64,000 bases of DNA from Gluconacetobacter diazotrophicus PA1 5 (GCF_000067045.1 NC_010125.1:2718001-2782000), one strand, 5' to 3'; counted from the stretch's first letter, positions 47,915 through 57,510 are shown. The notes: a model not told the origin generated them from the sequence alone. Program-made: numbers and translations.

Positions 47915-48799
47915 TTATCCTGCGAAGACCTGCGAAATCCAGTCAATGAACACGCGCACGCGCGGCGCGACCTGCCGGTGACGCGGATAAAGCAGCGAAA
48001 CCGGCGTTCGCGACGGGGGATGATCGGGCAGGACCACCACCAGCGTCCCCTGCCCCAGATCCTGTACGACGTGATAGCGCGGTACCTGGACCAGCCCGAG
48101 ACCCAGCCGCGCGGCCGCGACGAGACTCTCGGCCCCGTTCACCGCCACCGGGCTGAGCAGCGTAATCGTGCGCAGGCTGTCACCGACCATGAATTCCAGC
48201 GGCAAAAGGGTCCCGGTCGCCGACGAGCGGAACCCGACCATGCGATGCCCGTCCAACGCATCGACATCCCCCGGCATGCCGAACCGCGCGAGGTAGGATG
48301 GCGCCGCGCAGGTGACTTCTTCCAGCATCGCCACCCGCCGCGCCACCATGTCGCTGTCCTGAAGGTCGCCCACGCGCAGCACGCAATCGATCCCCTCCCG
48401 GATCAGGTCCACCAGTCGGTCGCCCTCGCTGAGGGTCAGTTCGATGTCGGGATAGGCGGCCATGAAGTCCGGCAGGCGCGGCAGCACGAAATGACGCGCC
48501 AGCGTGCCGTGCACGTCGACCCGCAGCATGCCGCGCGGCCTGGCGCCGCCGAACGCGGCCTCGGCATCCTCCAGGTCGGCAATCAGGGCGAGGCAGCGGC
48601 GATGATAGGCCGCGCCGTCCAGGGTCGGGCTGACATGGCGCGTCGTGCGTTGCAGCAACCGGACACCCAGCCGAGCCTCCAGCCGCTTGACCGCGTCCGT
48701 CACCGTCGAACGCGGCAGGCCCAGGTCGCTGGCCGCCAGCGTGAAGCTGCGGCGCTCCACCACCCGCGTGAACACCCGCATGGCGTCGAATCGATCCAT
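47915..48799 (-). CDS. LysR-family transcriptional regulator
   Basis: This 294-residue regulator has an N-terminal helix-turn-helix (AMRVFTRVVERRSFTLAASDLGLPRSTVTDAVKRLEARLG) and a substrate-binding domain (GMLRVDVHGTLARHFVLPRLPDF, SDMVARRVAMLEEVTCAAPSYL). It is of the group usually paired with a divergent oxidoreductase gene. The divergent neighbour is an SDR starting at 48902, and the gap holds a classic LysR box. It probably activates the SDR in response to an unknown inducer. Confidence 0.92.
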   Translation of the reverse strand: MDRFDAMRVFTRVVERRSFTLAASDLGLPRSTVTDAVKRLEARLGVRLLQRTTRHVSPTLDGAAYHRRCLALIADLEDAEAAFGGARPRGMLRVDVHGTLARHFVLPRLPDFMAAYPDIELTLSEGDRLVDLIREGIDCVLRVGDLQDSDMVARRVAMLEEVTCAAPSYLARFGMPGDVDALDGHRMVGFRSSATGTLLPLEFMVGDSLRTITLLSPVAVNGAESLVAAARLGLGLVQVPRYHVVQDLGQGTLVVVLPDHPPSRTPVSLLYPRHRQVAPRVRVFIDWISQVFAG

Positions 48800-48830
48800 C
48801 GGCTTTGTTCGTATCTTTCGGATTGTGATG

Positions 48831-48853
48831 CCGGATCATGGCCGATTATCCGG
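48831..48853. promoter_or_regulatory. LysR-type binding site (T-N11-A dyad)
   Basis: CCGGAT (48831-48836), 11 bases, then ATCCGG (48848-48853) form an interrupted dyad of exactly the T-N11-A form known for LysR regulators. It lies between the LysR start (48799) and the SDR start (48902). Confidence 0.72.
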
Positions 48854-48901
48854 TTAGGGAAAAGGTTCATGGTCGCTCCATCCGCAACAGGAGAGCGAAA
48901 A

Positions 48902-49642
48902 ATGACCCAGGCCCCCTGCAAGGTCGCAATCGTCACCGGAGCCTCGCGCGGCATCGGTGCCGCCATCGCCGCGCGTCTGGCGCGGGACGGATTCACCGTC
49001 GTCATCAATTATGCGGGCAGCGCCGCCCCGGCCGAAGCCCTGGCGCGCAAGATCGGAGACCAGGGCGGACGGGCGATCGCCGCCCGGGCCGATGTCAGCG
49101 ACCCCCAGGCCGTGCGCGGCATGTTCGATGCGGCGGAGGCCGCGTTCGGCGGCGTGGACGTGCTGGTCAACAACGCCGGGATCATGACCCTGTCGCCCAT
49201 CGCCGATACCGAGGACGCCGTTTTCGACCGTCAGGTCGCCATCAATGTGAAGGGCACGTTCAACACGCTGCGCGAGGCCGCCCGGCGCCTGCGTGACGGG
49301 GGGCGGATCATCAATCTGTCGTCCAGCGTCGTCGGCCTGCTGCAACCGGGTTACGGCGTCTATGCCGCCACCAAGGCCGCCGTCGAGGCCATGACCAGCG
49401 TCCTGGCCAAGGAGTTGCGGGGCCGCGCCATCACGGTCAACGCGGTGGCACCCGGCCCCACGGCAACCGACCTGTTCCTGGACGGAAAATCGCCCGAACT
49501 GGTCGAGCGCCTGGCCACGATGGCGCCGCTGGAACGGCTGGGCCAGCCCGACGACATCGCGGCCAGCGTCGCCTTCCTGGCCGGCCCGGACGGCGCCTGG
49601 ATCAACGGCCAGACGCTGCGCGCCAATGGCGGCATCATCTGA
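48902..49642 (+). CDS. SDR-family oxidoreductase
   Basis: This 246-residue 3-oxoacyl-reductase-like SDR has cofactor loop TGASRGIG, NAG motif NNAGIMTLSP, Ser region NLSSSVVG and Tyr-Lys motif YAATKAA. The segment VINYAGSAAPAEALARKI suggests NADP preference because no acidic residue follows the second strand. The substrate is unknown. The ATG at 48902 has a GGAGAG site. It is divergent from the LysR gene and followed by a terminator hairpin. Confidence 0.88.
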   Translation: MTQAPCKVAIVTGASRGIGAAIAARLARDGFTVVINYAGSAAPAEALARKIGDQGGRAIAARADVSDPQAVRGMFDAAEAAFGGVDVLVNNAGIMTLSPIADTEDAVFDRQVAINVKGTFNTLREAARRLRDGGRIINLSSSVVGLLQPGYGVYAATKAAVEAMTSVLAKELRGRAITVNAVAPGPTATDLFLDGKSPELVERLATMAPLERLGQPDDIAASVAFLAGPDGAWINGQTLRANGGII

Positions 49643-49648
49643 AGGGCT

Positions 49649-49670
49649 GTCCCACGCGTTTGCGTGGGAC
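49649..49670 (+). terminator. Terminator hairpin after the SDR gene
   Basis: GTCCCACGC (49649-49657) pairs perfectly with GCGTGGGAC (49662-49670) around a GTTT loop, 6 bp after the SDR stop. No T run follows. Confidence 0.6.
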
Positions 49671-49677
49671 CTGCCCG

Positions 49678-49746
49678 TTACTGGATCGTAAAACCCCCGT
49701 CGATGACGAGATTCGCACCATCGACGGCCGTCCGGCTGACGTTCCC
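49678..49746 (-). pseudogene. C-terminal remnant of an SDR gene
   Basis: The minus strand encodes SRTAVDGANLVIDGGFTIQ followed by a stop. This is the standard last strand and tail of a short-chain dehydrogenase. Nothing upstream continues the family, so only about 20 codons remain. Confidence 0.6.
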
Positions 49747-49851
49747 ATGCAGGGCAGGGTAATCGGCCTCTCGCTCGACGAGCTTCGCCGCATTCCCAAT
49801 GTTGTCGCGATCGCCAGCGAAAGCACGAAGATCGTCACAGAACGATCCTGA
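49747..49851 (+). pseudogene. Fragment of a SorC/DeoR-type sugar regulator
   Basis: The plus strand encodes GRVIGLSLDELRRIPNVVAI and then a few unrelated residues before a stop. This block is the conserved end of the sugar-binding domain in SorC-family regulators, which control polyol operons. The rest of the gene is absent. It abuts an SDR tail in the opposite orientation, so the junction is a deletion scar. Confidence 0.55.
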
Positions 49852-50166
49852 GCCTGGACTGACAGGCGGTAAATCTCCTTCGACACCGACGGCAAACGGA
49901 ACCGGATCTTCAGGCCCGCGCTTCCGGGAATACCGCCTCGTCACAAGGATCGAAGCCATGTCCGCAAATGGTCTCTCCCGCACCTCCGCCAACATCCTCG
50001 GCACGATGAAACTCCTGGCGTCGCAGGCCGAGGATCTTGTGCCTGCTCCAGCGCCACGCGCGGCAATATCGACGTGACGTTGTCCGTCGCCTGATCGCGT
50101 CTCCCTCACCGTCCCCTCATGGGCCGGTGAGACGCTTGCGTTCTCCCTCGTGCAGGAATTCCTTCC
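49852..50166. other. 315 bp with no recognisable gene
   Basis: No conserved protein, RNA or clear repeat was seen between the SorC-like scrap and the MAPEG gene. It probably contains further unrecognised debris and the MAPEG promoter. Confidence 0.35.
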
Positions 50167-50553
50167 ATGACATCCGAACTCTGGGCCCTGCTGTGGTCGA
50201 CCATCCTCTGCCTTGTGCTGCCCGTGCTGTACAGTCCGCTCTATTCCCGCCAGGTCGGTCAGGCGGCCATGATCGGCAATCGCGAAAATATCCTCGAGCC
50301 GACGGGGGCGGCGGGCCGGGGTCTGCGCGCGCATCGCAACCTGGTCGAAAACCTGCTTCCGTTCGCCATCGTCGTGCTGATCGCGCGCGCCGCCGGCATT
50401 TCCAACGGCATGACGGTACTGGGCGCGTGGCTGTTCCTGGGCGCACGCGTCGTACATACCACGAGCTATATCGCGGGCATCCCGGGTATCCGGACGCTGG
50501 CGTGGATCGTGGGCGCGGTCGGTACCGTGCTGATCATCGTGCAGATTTTCTGA
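50167..50553 (+). CDS. MAPEG-family membrane protein
   Basis: This 128-residue protein has four predicted membrane helices and belongs to the MAPEG family (membrane glutathione-S-transferase-like). The typical block GRGLRAHRNLVENLLPFAIVVL followed by FLGARVVHTTSYIAGIPGIRT is visible. Bacterial members are often of unknown substrate; detoxification or lipid peroxide handling is possible. The ATG at 50167 has only a weak ribosome site. Confidence 0.88.
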   Translation: MTSELWALLWSTILCLVLPVLYSPLYSRQVGQAAMIGNRENILEPTGAAGRGLRAHRNLVENLLPFAIVVLIARAAGISNGMTVLGAWLFLGARVVHTTSYIAGIPGIRTLAWIVGAVGTVLIIVQIF

Positions 50554-50590
50554 TCCTATCCTGGGCCGGTCTTTCGGCACCAGGCATCCG

Positions 50591-53500
50591 GTGCGATACT
50601 CGGGGTCAGTCGCCTCGATCCCGTCAGCGGCGGCACCATGGGCAGAAAGAACCGACCTGCGGAATGACGCCTCCCGCAAGACCCCTCGGACCACGAACCC
50701 GCTTGCGCGGTTCACCCCCGCGACCCGCGCGTGGTTCAAGGCCGCGTTCGCTTCTCCGACCCCGGCACAGGCGGCAGCCTGGACGGCCATCGGCGCCGGG
50801 GAAAATGCGCTGGTGATCGCGCCGACGGGGTCGGGCAAGACGCTGGCCGCGTTCCTGCACGCGATCGACCGGCTGTTCCGCGAACGCGAGGCCGAAGCCG
50901 TCGCCGGGACGGCAGCGGAATCCACGACGCCCGGGCCAGGGGCGGCGACACGCGTTCTCTACATCTCGCCGATCAAGGCGCTGGGCGCCGACGTGCAGCG
51001 CAACCTGCGTATCCCGCTCCATGGCGTGGGGGCGGAGCGAAAGCGGCGCGGTGACTTGGCGGTCGAGATCACCGTGGGCATGCGCACCGGCGATACGCCC
51101 TCCGCCGAACGGGCGGGACTGCTGCGCCGTCCGCCCGACATCCTCATCACCACGCCCGAATCGCTCTATCTGATGCTGACGTCGAAGGCGCGCGAGACGT
51201 TGCGGGGCGTTCATGCCGTGATCGTCGACGAAGTCCACGCCGTGGCCGGCACCAAGCGCGGCGCGCACCTGGCGCTGAGCCTGGAGCGCCTGGATGCGCT
51301 GCTGCCGACGCGAGCCCAGCGCATCGGGCTGTCGGCGACCGTACGCCCGGCCGATCGGGTGGCGCTGTTTTTGGGCGGCGCGCGGCCGGTCACGATCGTC
51401 AATCCGCCCTCCAGCCGCCGGCTCGACCTGAAGATCGTCGTGCCGGTCGCGGACATGAGCGACCTTGCGGCATCCGGCGGCCAGCCCGGCGATGGAGAAC
51501 GGAGCACGCGCGCGGGCTCCATCTGGCCGCATGTCGAGGCCAGCATCCTCGACAGGATCCTGCCCCGGCGCGCGACGATCGTCTTCACCAATTCACGCGG
51601 CCTCGCCGAGAAACTCACGGCCAGGCTCAACGAACTCTACGCCGAGCGGTTCGCGCAGGACATGCCGGACCCCGAGCCGACCGCCCACTACGCATCGGTC
51701 TCCGGAAGCACCGAAAAGCGATCGACAGGCGCGCCGCCCCTGCTCGCGCGGTCCCACCACGGCTCGGTCTCGAAGGAACAGCGGCGCGAGATCGAAAGCG
51801 CCCTCAAATCCGGCGAACTCCGCTGCGTCGTCGCGACGTCCAGCCTGGAACTGGGCATCGACATGGGGCTGGTCGACCTGGTGATCCAGGTCGCGGCCCC
51901 TCCTTCCGTGGCCAGCGGCCTGCAACGGGTGGGCCGCGCCGGCCATCAGGTGGGCGGTGCCTCGTCCGGGCTGGTCTATCCGCGCACGCGGCGCGATCTG
52001 GTCGATGCCACCGTCACCGTCGAATCCATGCTCGCCGGCCGTATCGAGACCCTCGATCCGCCGCGCAACCCGCTCGACGTGCTGGCACAGCAGACGGTGG
52101 CGGCGGTCGCCGTCTCGCCGCTCGCCGTCGAGGACTGGTACGCGACGGTCCGCCGTGCAGCGCCGTTCCGGACGCTGCCGCGCGCCGCGTTCGATGCGAC
52201 GCTCGACATGTTGGCCGGGCGCTATCCCTCGGACGATTTCGCCGCGTTCCGCCCGCGCCTGGTCTGGCACCGCGAGACCGGATTGCTGACGCCGCGCCCC
52301 GGCGCCCTGCAGCTTGCCGTCACCAGCGGCGGCACCATCCCCGACCGGGGACTCTTCACCGTCGTCCTGCCCGAAGGCGAGGAACGGGCCGGATCGCGCC
52401 GCGTCGGGGAACTGGACGAGGAGATGGTCTACGAATCCCGGGTGAACGACATCATCACGCTGGGCACGACGTCCTGGCGCATCGAACAGATCACCAACGA
52501 CCAGGTCATCGTGACCCCTGCGCCGGGCCGTTCCGCCCGGCTGCCGTTCTGGCACGGCGACGGCGTGCGGCGGCCCGCCGAACTGGGCGAGGCGATCGGC
52601 GCCTTCCTGGCCGCGCTCGACACCGGTCCGCGCGAAGAGGCCGGGGACGGCGCGCCCCTCCCCGGACCGGAGACGCGGCTGCGGGCGGCCGGGCTCGATC
52701 CGAACGCGATCACCAACATACTGGCCCTGATCGACACGCAACGTACCGCGACCGGCGTGCTGCCGACGGACCGGACCCTGGTCGTCGAACGCTGCCGTGA
52801 CGAGACCGGCGACTGGCGGGTCATCCTGCATTCGCCCTACGGGCGCCGCGTACATGACCCCTGGGCGCTGGCAATCGCGGCGCGGGTCCAGCGCCGGTTC
52901 GGAATCGACCCTTCGGTGGTGGCCAGCGATGACGGCATCGTCGCCCGCCTGCCCGATACGGCCGGGCGGCTGCCGGGCGCGGAACTGTTCCTGTTCGACC
53001 CGGACAAATTGCGGGGCATCGTGACGGAGGCCGTGGGCGGTTCGGCCCTGTTCGCGGCCCGCTTTCGGGAATGTGCCGCCCGCGCGCTGCTTCTGCCGCG
53101 CCGCACGCCCGGCCGCCGATCCCCGCTGTGGCAACAGCGGCTGCGCGCCGGCCAGTTGCTGGAAATCGTCCGCGATCACCCGGATTTTCCGATCCTGATC
53201 GAAACCGCCCGCGAATGCCTGCAGGACGTCTACGACCTTGCGGCACTCGACGGCCTGGCACGCCGCCTGGCGGACGGTGCGGTCCGGATCGTCGAAGTGA
53301 CGACCGAAATCCCGTCGCCCTTCGCGGCGGACCTGCTGTTCGGCTACGTCGGGGAATTCATGTATGCGACGGACGCGCCGATTGCCGAGCGGCGCGCCTC
53401 CGTCCTGTCCCTGGACAGCGGGCTGCTCGCCGATCTTCTCGGCGAGGTCGATCTCGGGACGCTTCTCGATCCCATCATCATCGACCAGGTCGAAAGCGAG

Positions 53501-55462
53501 TTGCAGCGGCTGGCCCCGGCCCGGCGGGCGAAGGGGAAGGAGGGCGTGGCCGACCTGGTGCGCGAACTCGGCCCGCTATCGACGCAGGAGATCGCGCGGC
53601 GCCTCGCGGACGGCGACGCCGAAGCCTGCCTCGCAGCCCTCGTAGCCGAGCGCCGCGTCATCCCGGTGGCCATGGCGGGCCGACCGTGCTGGGCCGCAAT
53701 CGAGGATGCCGGGCGGCTGCGCGATGCGCTCGGCATGACGTTGCCGCCCGCCCTGCCCGGCATTTTCCTGCAACCGGTCCCCGACCCGCTCCGCGACCTG
53801 TTCGCGCGATATGCGCGCACCCATGGGGCTTTCACGACGAACGCGGTGGCCGCCCGGTTCGGTCTGGGCGTTACGGTCGCCGATACGGCACTGGAGGGGC
53901 TGCGCGAACAGGGCAAGCTGCTCAAGGGCAATTTCGGCGTCGAGCGCCGGCTGGAAGCGTGGGATGAATCCACCGGGGTCGATCCCGTCCCCTCCAACCC
54001 CCTGGCGCGTCACGAATGGGTGGCTGACGACGTGTTCCGGCGCCTGCGGCTGCGCTCGCTCCAGGCGGCGCGCGAGGCGACCCGCCCGGCTTGCAGGGAG
54101 GCCTATGTCCACCTGCTGCTGGAACGCCATGGCCTTGTGGCCGAATCCGTCGGCCAGCCCGCGCTGCATTCCCCGCCCATGACCGGGGGAATGTTCACGG
54201 GCATTGACGGCCTCGCGCGCGCCATCGAACAACTGGCCGGCGTGCCCTTGCCCGCCTCGTTATGGGAAAGCCAGATCCTGGGGGCGCGGGTGCATCACTA
54301 CATTTCGGCCATGCTGGACGAACTGATCGCCCTGGGCGCGGTCCTGTGGTGCGGCCATGGCAGGCTGGGCGGGGAAGACGGTCTGGTTTCCCTGCATCCC
54401 CGGGATTTCGCCGCCGAGACCCTGCCGCCTCCACCGGATGCCGATGACATGGCGGCCCTGTCGCCGCTTCAGCGATCCATCCTCGACGTTCTCGCCGATG
54501 GCGGGGCCTATTTCGCACGCCAGCTTGCGACGCTGGCAACCGTCCGGCTGACGGAGGAACCGGCCGGAACCTGGGACGGAGACCCCATGGTGTCGGCATC
54601 GGACCTCGATACGGCGCTCTGGGACCTCGCCTGGGCCGGATACGTCACCAGCGACAGTTGGGCGCCGCTACGTGCGCGGGCGGGCGCACGCGCGGCCCAC
54701 CGCCCCCGTCCGGTTTCCCTGTCGCGGCGGCGCAGGGGCCTGCGCGGCTTCCCGTCGTTCGCGCAACCGGGAACCGGCGCGCGGGGCGATCCGACCCTGG
54801 CAGGCCGCTGGTCCCTGCTGCCCCGCGAACCGGCCAGCGATACGGCCCGGGCGCTGGCATTGGTCGAGGGGCTTCTCGACCGCTACGGCATCGTCACGCG
54901 CGGCGCGGCCGTCGCCGAAGACGTGCCGGGCGGTTTCCCGGCGCTCCAGCCGATCTTCCGCAGCATGGAGGATGCCGGGCAGATCCTGCGCGGCCGCTTC
55001 GTCGAAGGACTGGGGGCTTCCCAGTTCGCGGAGCGCGCGACCGTGGACCGGCTGCGCGAACTCGCGGGCCGTCGCACCACCGATCCCACGCCGGTGGCCC
55101 TGTCGGCGGCCGACCCGGCCAACCCCTTCGGCACGATCCTGCCCTGGCCGTCGCACCCGTCCGCAATGCGCCCGACACGGCGCGGCGGCGCGTTCGTCGT
55201 GATCGCCGGCGGGCACCTCGTGCTCTATCTGACGCAGGGCGGACGTACCCTGCTGACCTACATCGATGCCGATGATCCCGCCCATGCCGGCATGCTCGGT
55301 GCCAGCCTGGCGTCGCTCGCCGCCACGCTGAGGCGTGAGAAACACCTCATGTTCACGCTTGAAACGGTCAACGAGCGTCCCGTGAGAACGACGAGCCTGG
55401 ACACGGCCCTGCGCGCCTGCGGCTTCTCGCTTGTACCGAAAGGCCTGAGCTGGCATCAATAA
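50591..55462 (+). CDS. lhr: Large Lhr-type ATP-dependent helicase
   Basis: This 1623-residue superfamily-2 DNA helicase is of the long Lhr form. Motif I is APTGSGKT (about residues 77-84) and the DEVH box is near residue 213. Motif III is GLSATVRP, and the C-terminal helicase motif VGRAGHQVGG is present. The Lhr winged-helix and core domains follow, and a long C-terminal extension carries its own conserved blocks (HPSAMRPTRRGGAFVVIAGG). It is linked to DNA repair or RNA-DNA unwinding. The start is a GTG at 50591 with little support, so the true start may be slightly later. Confidence 0.93.
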   Translation: MRYSGSVASIPSAAAPWAERTDLRNDASRKTPRTTNPLARFTPATRAWFKAAFASPTPAQAAAWTAIGAGENALVIAPTGSGKTLAAFLHAIDRLFREREAEAVAGTAAESTTPGPGAATRVLYISPIKALGADVQRNLRIPLHGVGAERKRRGDLAVEITVGMRTGDTPSAERAGLLRRPPDILITTPESLYLMLTSKARETLRGVHAVIVDEVHAVAGTKRGAHLALSLERLDALLPTRAQRIGLSATVRPADRVALFLGGARPVTIVNPPSSRRLDLKIVVPVADMSDLAASGGQPGDGERSTRAGSIWPHVEASILDRILPRRATIVFTNSRGLAEKLTARLNELYAERFAQDMPDPEPTAHYASVSGSTEKRSTGAPPLLARSHHGSVSKEQRREIESALKSGELRCVVATSSLELGIDMGLVDLVIQVAAPPSVASGLQRVGRAGHQVGGASSGLVYPRTRRDLVDATVTVESMLAGRIETLDPPRNPLDVLAQQTVAAVAVSPLAVEDWYATVRRAAPFRTLPRAAFDATLDMLAGRYPSDDFAAFRPRLVWHRETGLLTPRPGALQLAVTSGGTIPDRGLFTVVLPEGEERAGSRRVGELDEEMVYESRVNDIITLGTTSWRIEQITNDQVIVTPAPGRSARLPFWHGDGVRRPAELGEAIGAFLAALDTGPREEAGDGAPLPGPETRLRAAGLDPNAITNILALIDTQRTATGVLPTDRTLVVERCRDETGDWRVILHSPYGRRVHDPWALAIAARVQRRFGIDPSVVASDDGIVARLPDTAGRLPGAELFLFDPDKLRGIVTEAVGGSALFAARFRECAARALLLPRRTPGRRSPLWQQRLRAGQLLEIVRDHPDFPILIETARECLQDVYDLAALDGLARRLADGAVRIVEVTTEIPSPFAADLLFGYVGEFMYATDAPIAERRASVLSLDSGLLADLLGEVDLGTLLDPIIIDQVESELQRLAPARRAKGKEGVADLVRELGPLSTQEIARRLADGDAEACLAALVAERRVIPVAMAGRPCWAAIEDAGRLRDALGMTLPPALPGIFLQPVPDPLRDLFARYARTHGAFTTNAVAARFGLGVTVADTALEGLREQGKLLKGNFGVERRLEAWDESTGVDPVPSNPLARHEWVADDVFRRLRLRSLQAAREATRPACREAYVHLLLERHGLVAESVGQPALHSPPMTGGMFTGIDGLARAIEQLAGVPLPASLWESQILGARVHHYISAMLDELIALGAVLWCGHGRLGGEDGLVSLHPRDFAAETLPPPPDADDMAALSPLQRSILDVLADGGAYFARQLATLATVRLTEEPAGTWDGDPMVSASDLDTALWDLAWAGYVTSDSWAPLRARAGARAAHRPRPVSLSRRRRGLRGFPSFAQPGTGARGDPTLAGRWSLLPREPASDTARALALVEGLLDRYGIVTRGAAVAEDVPGGFPALQPIFRSMEDAGQILRGRFVEGLGASQFAERATVDRLRELAGRRTTDPTPVALSAADPANPFGTILPWPSHPSAMRPTRRGGAFVVIAGGHLVLYLTQGGRTLLTYIDADDPAHAGMLGASLASLAATLRREKHLMFTLETVNERPVRTTSLDTALRACGFSLVPKGLSWHQ

Positions 55463-55493
55463 CCCGGCAGACATCCCATTCTTCCACAGGATG

Positions 55494-56294
55494 TCAAACC
55501 ATGGTGCCCACCGAACCGCCATCCACGCGAAGGACCGCCCCTGTCGTGAACTCGGCCTGCGCCGATGTCAGATATACGATTGCCGCCGCCACTTCCTCTG
55601 CCCGGCCACGGCGTTTGATGACCATCATCGGACGTTCGTCCTCCAGAAACGTCCGGACGGCATCATCGAAGGACACGTTGTCACGGGCCGAACGCTTTTC
55701 CATCATCGCATCCGTCATAGGCGTGGCGATGAAGGCCGGGGACACTGTATTGACGGTAATTCCGTCCTGGCCATAGGTATTCGAAAGACCCTTGGCGAGG
55801 CTGAGAATCGCCGCCTTGGACGCACAATAGGGCAGTTCGTCCACATACGGCTGCACCGCGTCTTCGGAGGCCACGAAAACGACACGCCCCCACCCTGCCT
55901 TCCGCATCGCAGGTACGAAGGCGTGCGCCACGCGGACGGCACTTAGAAAATTGACGTCCAGGACCAGGTTCCAGTCCTTTTCGGTCAATTCGTGGAAGAG
56001 CCCGGTCGGACCGGTTATTCCCGCCGCCGATATGACGATGTCCGGATTGCCCATCTCCGCCGTCACCTGGGCATGAAGCCCCTGCACCTGGCGCGCATCC
56101 GTCAGATCGGCCGGAAATCCGCGAACTTGTCCGAATCGCGAGAGTTCCGCGACCGCGTCCTGCAGGGGCCCCGCCTCCTTGTCACTCAACGCCACCCGCG
56201 CGCCCTCGCGCAACAGAAGCCGGGCGGTGGCAAAGCCGATTCCGGAATCCCCGCCGGTAATCAAAGCCAGGCGATCACGAATTTCCAGATCCAT
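55494..56294 (-). CDS. SDR-family oxidoreductase
   Basis: This 266-residue SDR has cofactor loop TGGDSGIG, NAG-like motif SAAGITGPTG, Ser region VFVASEDAV and Tyr-Lys motif YCASKAA; the end is EFTTGAVLRVDGGSVGTMV. The first strand pair (VALSDKEAGPLQ) suggests NAD. The ATG at 56294 has a strong GGAGG site, which decides against 56327. It converges on lhr. The substrate is unknown. Confidence 0.88.
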   Translation of the reverse strand: MDLEIRDRLALITGGDSGIGFATARLLLREGARVALSDKEAGPLQDAVAELSRFGQVRGFPADLTDARQVQGLHAQVTAEMGNPDIVISAAGITGPTGLFHELTEKDWNLVLDVNFLSAVRVAHAFVPAMRKAGWGRVVFVASEDAVQPYVDELPYCASKAAILSLAKGLSNTYGQDGITVNTVSPAFIATPMTDAMMEKRSARDNVSFDDAVRTFLEDERPMMVIKRRGRAEEVAAAIVYLTSAQAEFTTGAVLRVDGGSVGTMV

Positions 56295-56399
56295 GGGATA
56301 TCCTCCATTCGTAGAAACCACTGACAAAATAACGAAACTGGATGGAACGGTTCCTCTTCCTGCGCGCCGGACCGGTCACCGTCCGGCGGGAAGAGCTTC

Positions 56400-56630
56400 C
56401 TAACGCGTCCCTGTCAGGGCGAGCCGCCGCGCGGGTGCGCGCCGCGTTTCCCGGGTTTCGGGCATAGCGAACAGGAACAGGAGAAACACGGCAATTCCAC
56501 TTCCTGCCAGGGCCAGGAATGCCGCATTGAAGCCATAGGCGGACGTCAATAGGCCCCCGACAAAGTTCGAAAGCAGGGCCCCCATGGTACCGACCGCCAG
56601 CCCCACGCCGATCAGGGAGACTGAGGCATC
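56400..56630 (-). pseudogene. C-terminal remnant of an MFS transporter
   Basis: About 76 codons encode the last two membrane helices of a major facilitator (VSLIGVGLAVGTMGALLSN, then GFNAAFLALAGSGIAVFLLF) and its end (FAMPETRETRRAP). Upstream the family match stops abruptly at a short direct repeat, and no other part of the transporter is present. It cannot transport. Confidence 0.7.
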
Positions 56631-56642
56631 ACGCCGATCAGG
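56604..56642. repeat. 13-bp direct repeat at the MFS remnant boundary
   Basis: CACGCCGATCAGG occurs at 56604-56616 and again at 56630-56642. The first copy is inside the MFS fragment and the second lies at its broken end. Such repeats are typical of slipped or illegitimate recombination points. Confidence 0.6.
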
Positions 56643-56727
56643 TCGCTATCCTTCGGCTCCCCACGGGCGGCAGTCGCATGCACGGCCTCAGCCTGCCCGC
56701 CGCTGATGCGGAACGGTTACCGCACGA

Positions 56728-57510
56728 TTACTGGGCGAGATATCCACCATCCACCGGCAGGACGGCACCCGTGATGAAGGATGCCTCGTCCGATGCCAGG
56801 AACAGGATCGCGCTGGCGACTTCTTCTGGCTTTCCCATGCGGCCCAGCGGGTGCATGGCGACCACTTTCGCGATGCCCTCCTTGCCCAGCTTGGCCACGG
56901 CGGGCGTGTCGATCGTACCCGGGGCCACGGCGTTGACGCGCACGCCCTTGTCGGCAAGGTCGATGGCGAGGTGCTTGGTCAACCCGGACGCCACGAATTT
57001 CGCCGGGCCGTACACAGCCTGGCCTTTCTGTCCCGCAAAGGCGGAAATCGACGACAGGCAGACGATGGCCCCCTTTCCCGCCTTTACCATTTCGGCCGCG
57101 GCATATTTGCAGCTGAGGAACATGCCGCGTCCGTCGACAGCCATCGTGTGGTCCCACAGATCGACGGTGGCGGACGCGAGGTCGGCCTCCGGGATGATAC
57201 CGGCATTGGCGATCAGGATATCGATCCGGCCGAAATGCGCGACGGCTTCATCCATCAGAGCCTGCATGTCGGCCTCGCGGCTGACGTCGCCGGGCACGCC
57301 TGTCACCTGAATACCGCGCCCCGCGATCTCGGCCACCAGGGCTTCCAGCTTTTCCCTGTCGAGGTCGGCCAGGACCAGTTTCGCGCCCTCGGCCGCGAAA
57401 CGTTCCGCCGTCGCGCGGCCCATGCCGTTGGCTGCACCGGTGATCACGGCAACCTTGTCCTGGATGCGCCCAGATGGCGAATTGTCCGGGCGTGCTCCCT
57501 GTACGGGCAT
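56728..57510 (-). CDS. SDR-family oxidoreductase
   Basis: This 260-residue SDR has cofactor loop TGAANGMG, NAG motif IANAGIIPEA, Ser region VCLSSISAF and Tyr-Lys motif YGPAKFV; the end is SFITGAVLPVDGGYLAQ. An aspartate after the second strand (LVLADLDR) suggests NAD(H). The ATG at 57510 has an AGGAG site (minus strand, 57515-57520 region), so the ATG at 57540 was not used. It is divergent from the frameshifted SDR at 57835. Confidence 0.88.
   Translation of the reverse strand: MPVQGARPDNSPSGRIQDKVAVITGAANGMGRATAERFAAEGAKLVLADLDREKLEALVAEIAGRGIQVTGVPGDVSREADMQALMDEAVAHFGRIDILIANAGIIPEADLASATVDLWDHTMAVDGRGMFLSCKYAAAEMVKAGKGAIVCLSSISAFAGQKGQAVYGPAKFVASGLTKHLAIDLADKGVRVNAVAPGTIDTPAVAKLGKEGIAKVVAMHPLGRMGKPEEVASAILFLASDEASFITGAVLPVDGGYLAQ

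Noticed and set aside
51593..53179. Minus-strand open frame of 528 codons inside lhr
   Set aside because: It is antisense to conserved helicase motifs and has shadow-type composition.
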